A DNA stretch of 64,000 bases from Lates calcarifer (Eukaryota; Chordata; Actinopteri; Centropomidae), in the NCBI RefSeq assembly GCF_001640805.2, contig NC_066855.1, forward strand, positions 18,008,639-18,072,638, read 5' to 3'. Shown piece after piece: positions 1 to 12,189 of this stretch (position 1 is its first letter; each line of letters opens with the position of its first letter). The notes under the pieces were generated by a model. That model ran no database searches and was not told where the DNA came from. It worked only from the letters and a program-made list of their open reading frames with translations. The translations under genes and the position numbers were made by a program.

Positions 1-381
1 GAAACACCCTGCTATGAGCCCACATCTACGTGTTTCAGTTGTTGTAGCTTATGGGGCCCCTGAGAGGTCAAGGGTCACTGGGAAAAAACAGGAGAGAAAA
101 CACTATGTGCCAAATTTATGAATAATACTATGTTTTGTCAGAATATTTACCACAGTACAGCTGTATGTTAGTTCCTTGGTGTATGATTTATGTGTTAAAA
201 ATCCACTTTTGTTTAACTTTTCATGATGGTGTTGTGAATATATTTCTTTGTTTTCTCCATCCTAGAAAGGGGCCACTGCTGTATTTGTACTGTAGTTGTA
301 AATGTGCAGTAATAGTTTTTTTCTTTTTTATTGCTTTAAGTAATAGCAGGATCAAATCTGAAACAACTTCTCCAGTGGGAA

Positions 382-385
<4 letters not shown>

Positions 386-419
<34 letters not shown>
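386..419. repeat. poly(T) tract
   Basis: An uninterrupted run of 34 T. It could be the A-tail of a minus-strand retroposed sequence or a plain homopolymer. I see no recognisable retroposon body next to it. Confidence 0.95.
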
Positions 420-422
<3 letters not shown>

Positions 423-2030
423 GAGAGAGCAACCATCAAGTTTAAAAAGACAATTAAAGTTTTTGTAGTTGTGTGTATAATTTATCCTGGCCTCACATAT
501 CCTGCTTTATTTAAACAGATTAGTAACTATGTTTTTGCCTGTTCAAAGTGTGTCTGTTGACGGGCTGATTGCTTGGCTGCCTGTAAAACTGATAATGTCA
601 CTGTTTCTATGACACCAGTCAGTCACAGCTGTGATGTCACCAACATTGATACCAACTACAGATTGTGCATTATCATGAAGTATTATTATTATTTATGTTT
701 ATTATCCATGGGGGGCAAATTGTTGCGCAACCAGCAGAATAAATCACAATCATTAAACTGTCGTAAAACTGGACTATTTGGTTTGATTTGAAGTTGCATG
801 ATCACCATTCTCACCTTTAGAGGGATGAGACGGACAGGTATCCCAGATGAGCAGAAACATTTGGTGCCATCACTTTATTGAAAGTGTTTGATCAAAATAA
901 TTTGGGTAAAACCTCTAAAATGTGGAAAAAAAATGTTTCTCTGCCAAACTTTTAATGACTTTTTTTTTTTTTTTTGGAAAATTCCTGTTTTTGCACTTTA
1001 TTTTAATGAGGATATGTTACTTTCATTTTACAGTTTTTGTTTGGCAGACATTGCAGCCAGTCATTTGACTGTTTTTTTATAGTCAAAAATGGAGGCTTGT
1101 ATGATTTAACTGTCAGACAGACACTGTCAATTTCCTCGACAACCACTGACTTGGCAGTGAATATTGCACTTCCTCTGGTCCTCAGCAATATACCCGCCAA
1201 GTCCCGAGGTCCCGTGGTGGTTTTGTCCTCCATTCTTCCTGACTTTTCAGATGCTCCCAGTGCTCTCAGCACATTAAGACATTCATGATAAATTAAACAA
1301 TCACAATTCAGCGAGTGTAATGGATAGCACTCTTGTCCAATTAAATTTTCAAGTGTTGACGTTATGCCCACATCATCCGGAGGCTTCGCAGTTTACATAT
1401 TTTTGTGCCAGATATATTTATTAGTCACCAGTTCCCTCCATTTTTATTTTACAATGTAAAATTAATAGCTCTAATACATCAGACAAATCAGTCTTAAATA
1501 CTATGTAATGTCTCTCTCTTCTGGGGAGAAAACTGAGAGAATTGTCTGGGAGAAATAAAAGAGCTCTTCTCTAATTTTCTTCTCCTCTGGGCAGCAACCC
1601 AGGAGAAAGATGCTTAACGATTTGTGGTTCAAGTGTCTCCAATGTGAAGAAGTCTTAAGTTCTGTGGTCAGGAAGAATCATTGGCTGCACAACTCGTATT
1701 TATCTGTTAGGGTTGGAGACTCAAAGTTGAACACAGACTCAAAGGGTTAATAATCGCTCACACTGATGTAAACTGGTTCATCATTCTGTCTGTGGCTCAC
1801 TCAGTTGTTTCCCTGCAGACAGATACAGAAGAAAAACCGAAGCACTGTTAGTATTCCAGCTCGGTCCGATGGTTCCTCTGGGGTAGTGGAGCTTCAACAA
1901 CAACATCAGGACTGCAGCTAAACCCGTTTTATTCCACACAGACCTCTGTCTCTCACCTTCACAGCAATTCATGTTCAAATCACGGCAGGGAGAAGAAAAA
2001 CATTGCCGCTCTCACCCACCGTCTCTGGAT
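420..2030. other. non-coding stretch, no gene seen
   Basis: No exon, RNA gene or recognisable transposon is visible. It holds a second poly(T) run near 960-975 and a block at about 1085-1385 that is listed separately. Reading frames open on both strands around 1003-1371 show no domain, and the simultaneous openness of both strands argues against coding. Confidence 0.6.
1085..1385. other. candidate conserved non-coding element
   Basis: This block has none of the simple repeats or transposon motifs of its surroundings and has even base composition with several AT-rich homeodomain-like cores (TAATT/ATTAA) clustered at about 1285-1345. That texture is often seen in vertebrate conserved non-coding elements. 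It is an impression from composition only; no alignment was possible. Confidence 0.2.
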
Positions 2031-2033
2031 GCC

Positions 2034-2075
2034 CTCCTCCTCATCGTCCTCCTCCTCCTCCTCCTCCTCCTCTGC
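2034..2075 (+). repeat. (TCC)n trinucleotide repeat
   Basis: A run of CTC/TCC triplets with one ATCG interruption. The proline- and leucine-rich peptides read through it are artefacts of the repeat. Confidence 0.85.
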
Positions 2076-2934
2076 AGTTTCTCTCACTTCTGTTGGGCCT
2101 TAATGACATGGAAAAACATGAGCTCTCCTCCTCCTCGCCAGTCGACTGTGTTCTGAATTCAGATGGGTTTCAATCTCTGCTGCTGCTTCAATTCAAGATG
2201 GCTTAAATTTATCACAAACTGTCACTCTCCAGGACTTCCTCCCTCCGTCTACATCCCCTGTGACACGAGCAGGTCCTCAGTGTTAAGAGACTCCCCTCAT
2301 TGTCAGGGCTGATCTCCAGACTGTCAAAACTACTTCATCTTTCCAGAGAGATGCTGGAGAGCTTACAGGTGGATTAAGTCAGATTTCTACCTGTCTGAAA
2401 CACAAAACAGCTCTACTGTATCCAGCAGGCATTATCCTCTGGGAGTTGATGCAGATATTTCCTCATGTTTTGACAACAGTAAGTTGTGAATAAACGTGCA
2501 GTGTTTCAGCTCTTTGACATCTAACAGGCTACCGTCGAACTCCCACAACAGACTCTGGTTTTGCTGGTTTTATATAAAATAATACACATACTTCATCTAC
2601 ATCTGCTGAGGTGCGACAGGTGCACAGATACTGTTGCATTAACCTTAACCAGTAACCAAGCTTTTGCTGTCCAGTTTAGTGTTAGCATTAGCGTCAAAAA
2701 GCTAACTACACCGGAGCTACACCACACCACTTTTAAGAATGTGTATAGTGAGTCTTTCAGAATCAGACACACATACACATACACAAAATGACATGAAGGA
2801 GGATTTTGGAGTCTGAAGGTATAAAAAAGCAATTTTTCTGTCTAATGCCGTGCATGTCCAGTGAGATGTGACTCAGATGGACTTTTAATGGTCTGCTGTC
2901 AATTAGCGGGAGCCAGAGAGGAACTATTGGCCCC

Positions 2935-3000
2935 TAAGGGGAAGGAGGAGGAGGAAGGAGGGATGGAGGGTGAGAGGGAGGAGGAGTGGAGAGGTGGCCA
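2935..3000 (+). repeat. G-rich purine tract with G-quadruplex potential
   Basis: An almost pure purine stretch with several GGG runs separated by 3 to 8 bases (near 2938, 2960, 2968 and 2976). This spacing is compatible with a G-quadruplex on the plus strand. The glutamate- and glycine-rich frame through it is a composition effect. Confidence 0.6.
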
Positions 3001-3430
3001 AAGTAAGGATGGAGTGAAAAATCTGTGGGGCGAGTGTTTGGGTTAGACCGCTTGTTTGAATACACAGAGGGGAGGCTCCAGCACATCTGCCAGACCCACT
3101 AGTAAGGTAAAGCTGTTGCATGTCAGGTGATGGGAATGTCTGCGAGACTTTTAACTGGAATTCTAAAATTAAAGTGCAGCCTTTAACTGAACAGAGCCAA
3201 CCCAACAAAACCAGTCGACAGAGTACATGAGTGACTTCCAGTACAAATCAAAGTCCTGTCCTCAAAGCAGCAGTCGTTACTGCTGTTTCTCTCAAAACAG
3301 CTACCTGCTGTGGCCAAAAATTATGCTATGTGAGCCAGACAAATAAACAATGAGCTGAAACTCACTATAAAGCTTCTCTGTGGGCTCAGAGGCAACTTTG
3401 ACATTGTCATTTTATTATAAACCAGAATTA

Positions 3431-3820
3431 TCGCCTTGTGGTTGTATGTCTCTGCCACCCAGTTCAGCTGCAGTTAATTAGTGTGTGTGTTTTTTTTATT
3501 TGTGGCCATAAACATGCTTTGTGCAGTCATAGTGACCTTTGACCTTTGACCACCAAATTCTAATGAGTTCATCTTTGAGTCCAAGAAAACAATCATACCA
3601 AATTTGGAAGTATTCCCTCAAGGATGTGTTTTGTGAAGTCACATTGACCTTTGGCCTCAGAAATCTACACACTTCAACCTTGAGTCTAAATGAAAGTTAG
3701 TACCAAATTTCAAGGAATTCCTTCAAGGCGTTAGTGAGATACCAGGTTCACAAGGATGGGGTGGACAACCTGAAAAAACAATGCCTCCAGCCGCGACTGT
3801 CACCGACGCAGAAGCATAAA
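3431..3820 (+). repeat. dispersed repeat family 1, copy A (internally duplicated)
   Basis: First of five related copies in the window (others at 14450, 15751, 17641 and 30325), all on the plus strand. Shared landmarks, in order, are: 'GGTTGTATG', 'CAGTTAATTAG', 'GTGACCTTTGACC', 'TTGAGTCCAAG', 'ACCAAATTT', 'CCCTCAAGG', 'GAGATA' and 'GTTCACAAG.ATGGG.TGGA'. This copy contains two tandem versions of the central unit (about 3515-3625 and 3626-3733), where the others carry one. The family closely resembles a repeat I remember as widespread in teleost genomes, but I cannot name it with certainty. No protein-coding content is seen. Confidence 0.85.
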
Positions 3821-5510
3821 AATATTAATTATAGCACTTTGAAGCACAAACATTAGAGTCACATCACATTATCTATGCAAGAAATAAGTGTTCTCTGCTT
3901 TAACCCTCTCCCGTCATCAGCTGAGAAAGCCAGAAGCTCAGGAACGTGATTAAAGCTTGGCCTCCATGAGTTTATTTAATTGCTTCAAAGGGTCATAGAT
4001 TCTACATTTAGGAGCATGTTGCACTTCATCTGAAGTTTCAGAAGTAGTTTGGCTGCTGTTGGAATAAGTTTGCAACTGGCAGTGATAGAAATCTGCTGAG
4101 TCCTGTAAATGAGAGCTCTCCCCGTCAGCAGCAGAGACAAACTAAATCACCAAAATTGGGAGCTTTCAGCCAACTTTCTCTGGTGCAAAGGACATGATGT
4201 GTTTTAAACTGCCTCCCTCTCCGTCCTGTGAGATGCCACTGAAGTCACAAGTTATCCGGTGATTGTTGCAGGCAGTTTGTCCTTTATTTGACACAGACGC
4301 AGAGGAGACGAGGTCGCTGAGGTCGCGCAGCAAATTTTAACTGAACCACTGGGAAGCCTCCCATTTTCCAATCTTAACAGCCACTTTGAAAAAGAAAACC
4401 CAAGTTATAATGAGGCAGGCTGTTGTTTTCGATGACATGGCGGATGTCGACAGTCTATCATCTCTGAGGCTGATTCCCCCAAACAACAGCTGCAGCCACA
4501 CACAGGGCTCCGAGTAATTACAGACGCTGCCTATAAAAAATATTTATCTCTCAGCCATCGGGGCTCGCTGCTGTTGTCACGCCAATTACGATCGGGTTCG
4601 TTAGCACGTGGTCAATTTTCAACTCAAATACTCCCACATGAGGAGCTGCCCCCTCCACAATTATGCTTTTAAAGATTCTCAGATTGAGCCACAGACATAA
4701 GAGAAAACTTTCTCAAGAATTCGAGATGTTGGGACTGTGACGCTGATTTTTATTTGTCAAACAATCTCCAGTCAAAAACAAAATGTTTCTGAGAGAGGCC
4801 AGGCGGCAGGTGACCTGAGCAGATGGTGAGTGTCGTCCTCCACCTTCTGGTAAATGATGAAACCTTGGATTTTCTCCAACTTCATGCGCCTGCTACTCAG
4901 TTATTCTTTGCCATTTCTTACACCGTTATCTGGCCAATATTCTTTACCAGATTAAGGATGCACATGCAGCAGAACAGACCGCTCACTGTCTGTAGGCACT
5001 ATATATAGGCATATGGGGGTGATAATACTTGAGTATTATGTTACCTAGAGTAGGTAGACTAAGACCACAGCAATTATCTGATTAATCAATTAGTTGATAG
5101 AAAAATAAATAAGCCACTGTTTTCATAATTTGTAGATCATCTGAGTATTTTTTTTTTAATAAAAATAAATAAATAAATAAAGTGGTCTATCAGTGTGAGA
5201 AATCTTAACTTCAAAAATCATCAAAAGCATCTAAAGATCAAAAATGGTCCCTTTTTTTAACTGAAGTGGTTCTGAGTAACTGTGGGACAGCCTCTCAGAT
5301 GACGTTACCCTGTCTCTCTGCCCTCACAGAGCTGTCGGTCTGATTAATGTGGTTATGATGAATTGATGGTGAAACGCAGCATGTCGCACCTTTAACCCCG
5401 CCCCCTCTCCCCCGCCCCGTCTGCTCCGCCTGGCAAGAGTCGGACCTGACACATTATCCTCTGTTAGCCTCACAGAACTTTGCAGTGTGATGGATGAACT
5501 GAGGCTGAGA
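3821..5510. other. non-coding stretch with a possible conserved block
   Basis: No gene or clear transposon. The part at about 4290-4690 is free of simple repeats, richer in CpG than its flanks and contains AATTAC/TAATTAC cores, so it is a weak candidate for a regulatory element. At 5060-5110 a short ATTAATCAATTAG-type fragment resembles the end of the family seen at 33830-34112. Confidence 0.5.
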
Positions 5511-5516
5511 ATAAGA

Positions 5517-5548
5517 GTGTGTGTGTGTGTGTATGTGTGTGTGTGTGT
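5517..5548. repeat. (GT)n microsatellite
   Basis: GT dinucleotide run with one TA interruption. Confidence 0.95.
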
Positions 5549-5678
5549 CACAGCCTGTCATAGATAATTACCAAAGCTGAGGACTGTTGGCTGGATCACT
5601 CAGAGTAAAGTTACATGATTATAAATCACACTAGTAATTTCAGTCTATTTTAATAAGTGCTCTTTGTGACAGCCCTAT

Positions 5679-5679
<1 letters not shown>

Positions 5680-5732
<53 letters not shown>
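5680..5732. repeat. (CT)n microsatellite
   Basis: CT dinucleotide run of about 50 bp with a single TT interruption. Confidence 0.95.
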
Positions 5733-5733
<1 letters not shown>

Positions 5734-6023
5734 CCCCGCTCTTCATCCTCTCCACCTAACGGACTCTGGGAGGTCATGACTCTGCAGCATCAAACACAAG
5801 AAGTCAAACAGACTCATTTTCTCTCCCAGGTCATTCAGATGTGTTCAGTGTGAACAGATAAAGGTTCTCCATCCAGCACTGAATCAAAAGCTCTAATCAT
5901 CACTAATTTCAAACCATTCATTCAATACAGAATACAATTCATCAGTCACAGTGCATCTACTGGTAAAGCTGGTAGACTCTGGAAATTAGCATCGTGGTCA
6001 TGTAAAGCTCAAATGTGTGAAAA

Positions 6024-6160
6024 TAAGCAGCTCCAGTGTTCTGCTTGGTAAAATTTCTGTTTTTGTCAATGGAGTTCTAGTTACCAAAAAGGATCTTACT
6101 CTTTAATAAAAAGGCCTATCTCTGTAGAAATTCTATCCATAATGTTGACAGACACTTACA
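6024..6160 (+). repeat. dispersed repeat family 2, copy 1
   Basis: Shares an ordered set of landmarks with 10040-10310, 36930-37150 and 57770-57905: 'AGCAGCTCC.GTGTTCTGCT', 'TGTTTTTGTCAATGGAGT', 'AAAAAGGATC', 'CTCTTTAATAAAAAG', 'TATCTCTGTAG', 'TCCATAATGTTG' and 'CAGACACTTA'. This copy ends in an (AAT)n run. It has no coding potential and behaves like a short interspersed or MITE-type element. Confidence 0.8.
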
Positions 6161-6183
6161 ATAATAATAATAATAATAATAAT
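6160..6183. repeat. (AAT)n microsatellite
   Basis: Eight AAT/ATA units directly at the end of repeat family 2 copy 1. Copy 57770-57905 also sits next to an (AAT)n run. Confidence 0.9.
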
Positions 6184-6985
6184 TAATCATTTACACCCAA
6201 ACATATAGGAAAATAAGACCTAGGTTCAAAAGTACCGGAATCATTCAGACATGCATCTTATTTTTATGATTTTCTCTTTTTAACTGATGATGTGAACCAT
6301 CCTCTGAATCCTGAAGTAAAAACATTACACTGCTCTTCTGCACTGCATCTCAAAGTTGCCCATGAAACTCAACAAAAGCCCATAGATATGCCGCCACATT
6401 TGATGCAAAGAAGTCACTAAATCAGTTCTATACAAACCCAGACTCTCAGTGCATTGAACTAATGACACTTTTTGTTTGTTTACATGTATATGAGGGTGGT
6501 GGAAAGGAGCCTGAGCAAAAATATACATTTCAATCAGAGAAGACTGAATGAATGATGAAACTGATATAAGGGAAACATGAAAGAGTAATTTTATTGAGAA
6601 CAAAGCAGGCTTTGACCCCAGCAGGAAAAGGATCCCGGAGCCTAGACCTGGTGGTGGTGATGAGGGATAGAGCCTGAAGCTGGGGAGGTCTTTGTGGAGG
6701 GAACTTCGATCGGGAGGTAGAAGGAGGTGCTTGATGTCCGCAGATGGGGTGGTGAAAGGGTGGAGGTGGATTGTGCCGTTTCATTGCTGAAAGACAGATG
6801 AATGACAGCAGGGAGAGAGAACGTTTTAAACTTTGACAGCTAACCAGTGATTGGCTCGAGAGGCGAGCATGTTGGGTTGTGATTGGATGAGAGCAGGAGA
6901 GTGTAAGAGGCGCTGATCAGTGAGCTGAACTTCTGCTAAGCTAAAAAGGGGAGAAAATATAAGTGAGACAAGATGATGGTTAGTG
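6184..6985. other. non-coding stretch
   Basis: No recognisable gene or repeat. Short frames on the minus strand (6325-6784) show no domain. Confidence 0.5.
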
Positions 6986-6989
6986 AGAT

Positions 6990-7185
6990 ACAATGATAGA
7001 GCTAAATATTGAGGGTAAATGATGAAGAGAAACGGGAATGAAGAGGAAAAAGAAAGGCAGAAAACAACAGGTAAGAAAAGAGGAGAGGAACGACAGAAGG
7101 TAGAGGGATGAGTTGAGAAATGAGAGAAAGTTGAACAAAGAGAGAGGGCAGAGAGAGGCAGAGAGAATTTCCATTTACCTCTCCA
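6990..7185. repeat. polypurine tract
   Basis: About 190 bp in which the plus strand is strongly purine-biased (AGAGAAA, GGAATGAAGAGG and similar). The leucine/phenylalanine/serine-rich minus-strand frame across it (6980-7174) is a composition artefact and is not annotated as a gene. Confidence 0.75.
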
Positions 7186-10039
7186 GGGATGTGATTAAGG
7201 TCAGTGTGGTGATGTTTGCCATAACCATGGCAACTACGCTGCATGAGAGAGAACCCCTCAAAACTAGGGTTTACTACATCAGGAGGGCACTTGTTTCATG
7301 GAAGGACCACTGTACAGCTTTCAGGATCAGACCCAACCCTGAGCTGGCTCTTTTAGCTGGTTAGCGTTTCTTACGTTATCTTTCCTGCTAACATAGACAA
7401 ATAAGTAGTAAACTACTGGCTACTGACTACTGGATCTGGCTGGTAAATCAGCAAGCTAAGACTTGAGCAGCCACAGCAAGCACACATTGACACTAACAGG
7501 GTCAGTAAAATGACAAGGGTAACAAGGGTTTTTGGATTTCTACATACAGAACCTTTAACACGGCTCCTCACCAACACAGCGCCTGAGATGGAAATTCCCT
7601 CAATCATGTGTATATGTCTGAAATCCACATGGAGGTGAGAGACTGTGATGGCGGCTAAACGCACAGATTGTTTTGATGAATCAGAAATTGGGAGGAAAAG
7701 CAGCAAGGATCAGTTTTGAAATTAACATGGTCATTTTCACCAGAGGATAACCGTAAACGACAGCGCTGCCGCTCTGCAGAGGTGGTGTGCAATTTAAGAC
7801 CAGGTTGAAATCATTGAAATCAGAGTGACAAATAAGTGAAGAGACAGGGATGCATTGGAAGCATTTTATGCATATTAATTACAGTTTGCACATGAGAACT
7901 TTCCTTTTCATTTCTAACACGTCTTTTCTGAGAGAGCTGTTCTGTGAGTGCAGCAGCACAGCAGAATAAGCTGCAGTGACCGGATCACCGCCGCTGAACA
8001 AAAGTCAGAAAAGCTCAGTGCTCCACAAAACCTTTCCCACCAAGAATCATTTCCACTGCTGCTGCTGCTGCTCCCTACTCATGGAAAGATCCACAAAAGA
8101 CCGGTCTGGACAGTATCATTTTTTACTGTGGGAGGTCAGGTAATGTCATTTTCACTGCTGCACTTCATTGAATTGAGTCCCTTGCAAACAATGTTATTTG
8201 TGATTATTACAGGGGCCTGCATCCGCGTGGGAGTGATAGTTACCAGACCAAAAAATCGACAGTATTTCAGTTGACTCTCTCTTCCTCTGTCAAGTCCTGT
8301 ACTGTCTGGATCGATAGAGCACTCTCTGTGCTGTAATTTTTGTTTAACTGCCTCCCATTCAGCTCTCACAGTGCATTCTTCCCTCAGCCTCCACAAGAAT
8401 CTCTCAATGCTTACTCTGAGTTAAAAATCAGTGTTCAAAGTCCTCATCTTTTTCTCTAATATTAATCCCATTCAAAATTGAACTTCAAGGCAATAAATTC
8501 CCTAAAAATCTCCTGTATGATTTTTTTTTTTCTCTCTCATCCCCATCCCCTCCATCACACTCCATCTCTTTGAAATGACATAAAAAATCTTTTGATATTA
8601 CGCCATCCTTCCCTGTGTGATACCATCGGGCCTGGATGTTATGGTTGTGAAATTGAAACCTGCGGTGATGCTGCAGTCGCTGGCAACCCAGGCGGAGAGG
8701 CTGCAGGGTACAGAGACTTGATGACGTGAAGCAAATGATTCAATTATCTGATATTATTATCTACACAGATTCCCATATCTGACTTCAAAGTCAGGAGCTG
8801 TGAGTTTTCTACCTGTATTCAGCCTGTGGTGCAGATACACTGACTGAAAACACGACGGTTACTTGTTGCTCATTTACGTGTGTATGTGTGTGTGTACATA
8901 TTATAACTCCCAAACTGGGAACAAAAATAATATTATTGCTGTATTGCAGTAATGGAGCATTGGTTTTGCTGCTGCAAATCCAAATACAGTGGTGCAGGAA
9001 TAAGTACTAAAACTCACTCCTGATTCCTTCATTCCAAAGTCAGTGGGGTTTTTGTTAGATGACTGAAATAAGATCTGTGATTTTAACACAAGCTCAAGAC
9101 AATTTTACTTTTTATTCTACAACATAATATATCCTACTTTTGATTTTTTTTTAAAGCTTTAACATGTCTTGTCAGCATCATAACACCACATGAAATGCGC
9201 ACGAAAATCAAACTTCACCAGTCTGTCATTACTGCCTTAACTTTCTAAGAAAAAAGGCTTTTGTAAAAGAGGTCAGAGCTAAATTAAGTTACAGGTCGTA
9301 AGCTAAGTGGCGGTGACGTTGACATAGTGACTGTGGTGTAGTTGGTTTATAACTTAACATTAGCTTAACAGTGGTTTTCATTTGTAAAGATTATCTGATG
9401 AGCCAAATGTTTAAGTATCATAAACTTTTGTTGATCAGATCAGTTTATTTTCTGCAACAATCCAGAAACCAATGAAAAAATCCCATTGGCTTTTTGTCAA
9501 GGGAACAAGAGTGATGCTAACTTCTGAGTTGGCCAACAAAACATAAGTCATCCCTGCACCACTGGCTGTGACTATATACTGATGTGAATGTGACTTCATT
9601 TGGGAATGCCAAAGAAACTAGACTGCAGTTTAAACTTAATGCAAACACAGCAAATTTAAGGAAAACGGTTTCATTAAGCCTGGGTGACTAAATGATAATG
9701 ATAATTATTGCGGCATAATTTTATTACATAAATTTCTATTTTTCCTTCATACAAATATAACAAATGGTCAATAAATGTTGGATAGAATTAATTTCCATGT
9801 TTACTGTCAATCACACCACCAGTATATAGTTATGCATTGCATGAGTTAAATAAATGAGTTAAATTTTACATTAGTTAAGTTAGATTTTATCACTGTGATG
9901 GTTTTTCTGCCTCAGATTTGTGAAATGTTCCTCCTTTTGTCAGAAAGAAAAGTTTAAAACCATAATTTGACCGGGGAGCAAAAATCAGCCTTAAAACCGG
10001 AAAGAAATAATTTGACATGTATCATGATAATTATTGGTG
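7186..10039. other. non-coding stretch
   Basis: No gene found. The segment 8590-8780 is non-repetitive with balanced composition and might be conserved, but nothing specific identifies it. At 9690-9710 and 10020-10036 the sequence ATGATAATTATTG occurs twice about 330 bp apart, which could mark the ends of an old short element; I could not define it further. Confidence 0.45.
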
Positions 10040-10310
10040 TAGACAAACAAACAAACAGATGGAGGCAGCAGTATTCAAGCAGCTCCCAGTAAATTTCCTG
10101 TTTTTGTCAACAAAGTCTGGTAGAGCTATATAAACAATGTTCAAACAGAGAGGATACAAATGTCTGTCTCTGTTTGAATCCTATCCATGATGTTATCAGA
10201 CATTTAAAATAACAATCTAAGCCTGTCAGTGGCAGAAACAAACACTTTAGTGGACATACTTTGTTGTGGATAATTGCCCGCTGGATTACATCATAGCAGC
10301 TGTTCTTGAT
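10040..10310 (+). repeat. dispersed repeat family 2, copy 2
   Basis: Shares 'CAGTATTC', 'CCTGTTTTTGTCAA', 'AGTCTGGTAGAG', 'CCTATCCATGATGTT', 'CAGACATTTA' and 'AACAATCTAAGCCTGTCAGT' with the other copies. It extends further 3' than copy 1, so the full element is longer than 140 bp. Confidence 0.75.
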
Positions 10311-11080
10311 CAATACGGCATCAATTCTAAAGATATGTGTCCCTGTCAGTTATTTATATTTATCGTTAAACCTGAGGTTTTGATGACTGGCCCAGGAGCT
10401 AGACAGTGAAACATGTTCAGGTGATCTGACTTACTGCAGAGGCTTTGACCAGCCTGCTTCAGTAAATGGACGGGGTTCATGTTATTTTGTCCTTCCCATC
10501 ATTCTTGAGTGTACATACAGACAGGTGGATCACTTTTACACTCTGCAGTCCTATGAAATACTTTTTAGAAAATTGGTCTGCAGATTGAAAGCCAGTGATG
10601 GGAAAACAATCAGAACAGAAATTATTTTTGTTGTTTTCTTTCTCTGGTGTGAAATCGAGGCAGAAGACATGGCGCAGGGAGAGGTTCTGTTAACAGGAAC
10701 AAAAACTAATTTCAGCCCAGTTTCTGAGAACAGGATAGGGAAATAATCACCTTGAACATATATATAGTCTATATTAGACTGTGGTGAAAAAGTTTTATTG
10801 AAAGGGAAGAAGTCCAGCAGCTCAATAGAGGGTACAGAATTCATCCTCGGCTTTCTGCTCTCAGTTCTTTTCAGCACTTTTCAAAAGGTTACAGACATAT
10901 TGTCATGCACTATTCAAGCTGGAATGGGCTATTGTGTGACAAAGAAAAGGTTGGAGTAAGTATAAAATGTATGTTTTTGTGGCTGTGACTAAGCATGTGG
11001 CAGCTGAAAAATAAGGTTTTGGCATCGGCTGTTTGATGTTACAGCGTGATGTTCACACCTTGGCCAACAACCATGAATAT
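10311..11080. other. non-coding stretch
   Basis: Nothing recognisable. The overlapping plus and minus frames around 10525-10877 have no domain or splice support. Confidence 0.45.
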
Positions 11081-11084
11081 TTCA

Positions 11085-11350
11085 AAAGGAGTTATGACTC
11101 TTTCTTTCTCAGCCTCTCTTTTCTATTCGCCCATCTCTTCTCACATTGCACTCCATTTCTGGTTATTCTTTTCATCTTCTCTCAACACCTTGCTGGGTAA
11201 AGTCTTTTCTCTTCACTCTCTGCTCATCCTCCTCCCTTTATTCAGCTCCCCTCCATGTCCTTTTCAGACAGCCTTTTGTCTGTCTTTTTCAGGTTCTCCT
11301 TTTCCCTTGATTTCCTTTCCGGCCATCCTCTGCTTACTCCTCATCTCTCT
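11085..11350 (+). repeat. polypyrimidine-rich tract
   Basis: About 260 bp dominated by C and T on the plus strand. The hydrophobic 112-residue frame (11046-11384) through it is best explained by this composition. The tract ends at a CACAG (11355-11359) and a GTAAGG follows at 11415, giving a splice-like arrangement discussed in the findings. Confidence 0.7.
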
Positions 11351-12189
11351 GGACCACAGTGACCATCAGAGGAAGCTACAGTAAGTCTGCATTGGTGCAG
11401 GCGTGTGGCTTCAGGTAAGGAACACATGTGAAGGTGAGAGGACAAACTATGATCGAGTGTGACAAATCCATGAGGCTGAACACTAAAAAGTGACACAGCT
11501 GTTTATAAAGATATATGGAAGACTTTTGCAGAATCATTGCATCTTCAATTGCAACAATGACCAGGTAAAAAAATAAGAAAATGTCATTTTATTAGCATCA
11601 GAGCAACTTGACCAAAGGTAATTGAGGAGTTAGAGATGGTTTATGAACAGCACCTCCATTACATAGTTTGTCTACCCTTCTTTGATCATGCTGTATCTGT
11701 CTTCCAGTCATGCCACTTCACTCTATACAACATAAGAAAAATCATGCCCTACCTATCTCAGTTCATTACCCAACTCTTGGTATGGACCATGGTTATCGCT
11801 CACTGCGACAACTGTAGTACCCCTCTGGTGGGCCTGGATCTTTGATCAGCCTAAAAGGTCACATGTCATTCTGCTTCTCATTGACCTCTACTGCTTACTC
11901 ATGGTTACCAGAATCAAAATCAAGTCACTAATGCTCCAGAGAGATTTCTGGGGTGCACCATCTGTACGGGCCTATGCTTCTTCTCAGCCCCTGTGTTCCT
12001 CCAATCATCTGGCATCACCAGCAGATTACCAGTTCCCAAATACTCTCAGAGCAGGAGCATCCCTCTCTATCTTCCAGTCCTTCCTTACTTTACTGTGCTA
12101 GCAAGACCCCAGGAAGTTATCTCAGCTGGTCGAAGACTAGCCTGGCTAATAACACCTCCTGAAACCACTTTTTCATTTTCATTTTAACT

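Noticed and set aside
135..560. 141-residue plus-strand frame
   Set aside because: A third of it is poly-phenylalanine from the poly(T) tract, and the rest has no domain or splice context.
1003..1371. 122-residue minus-strand frame with an open plus-strand partner
   Set aside because: No recognisable domain, and both strands are open at once. Treated as possible conserved non-coding DNA instead.
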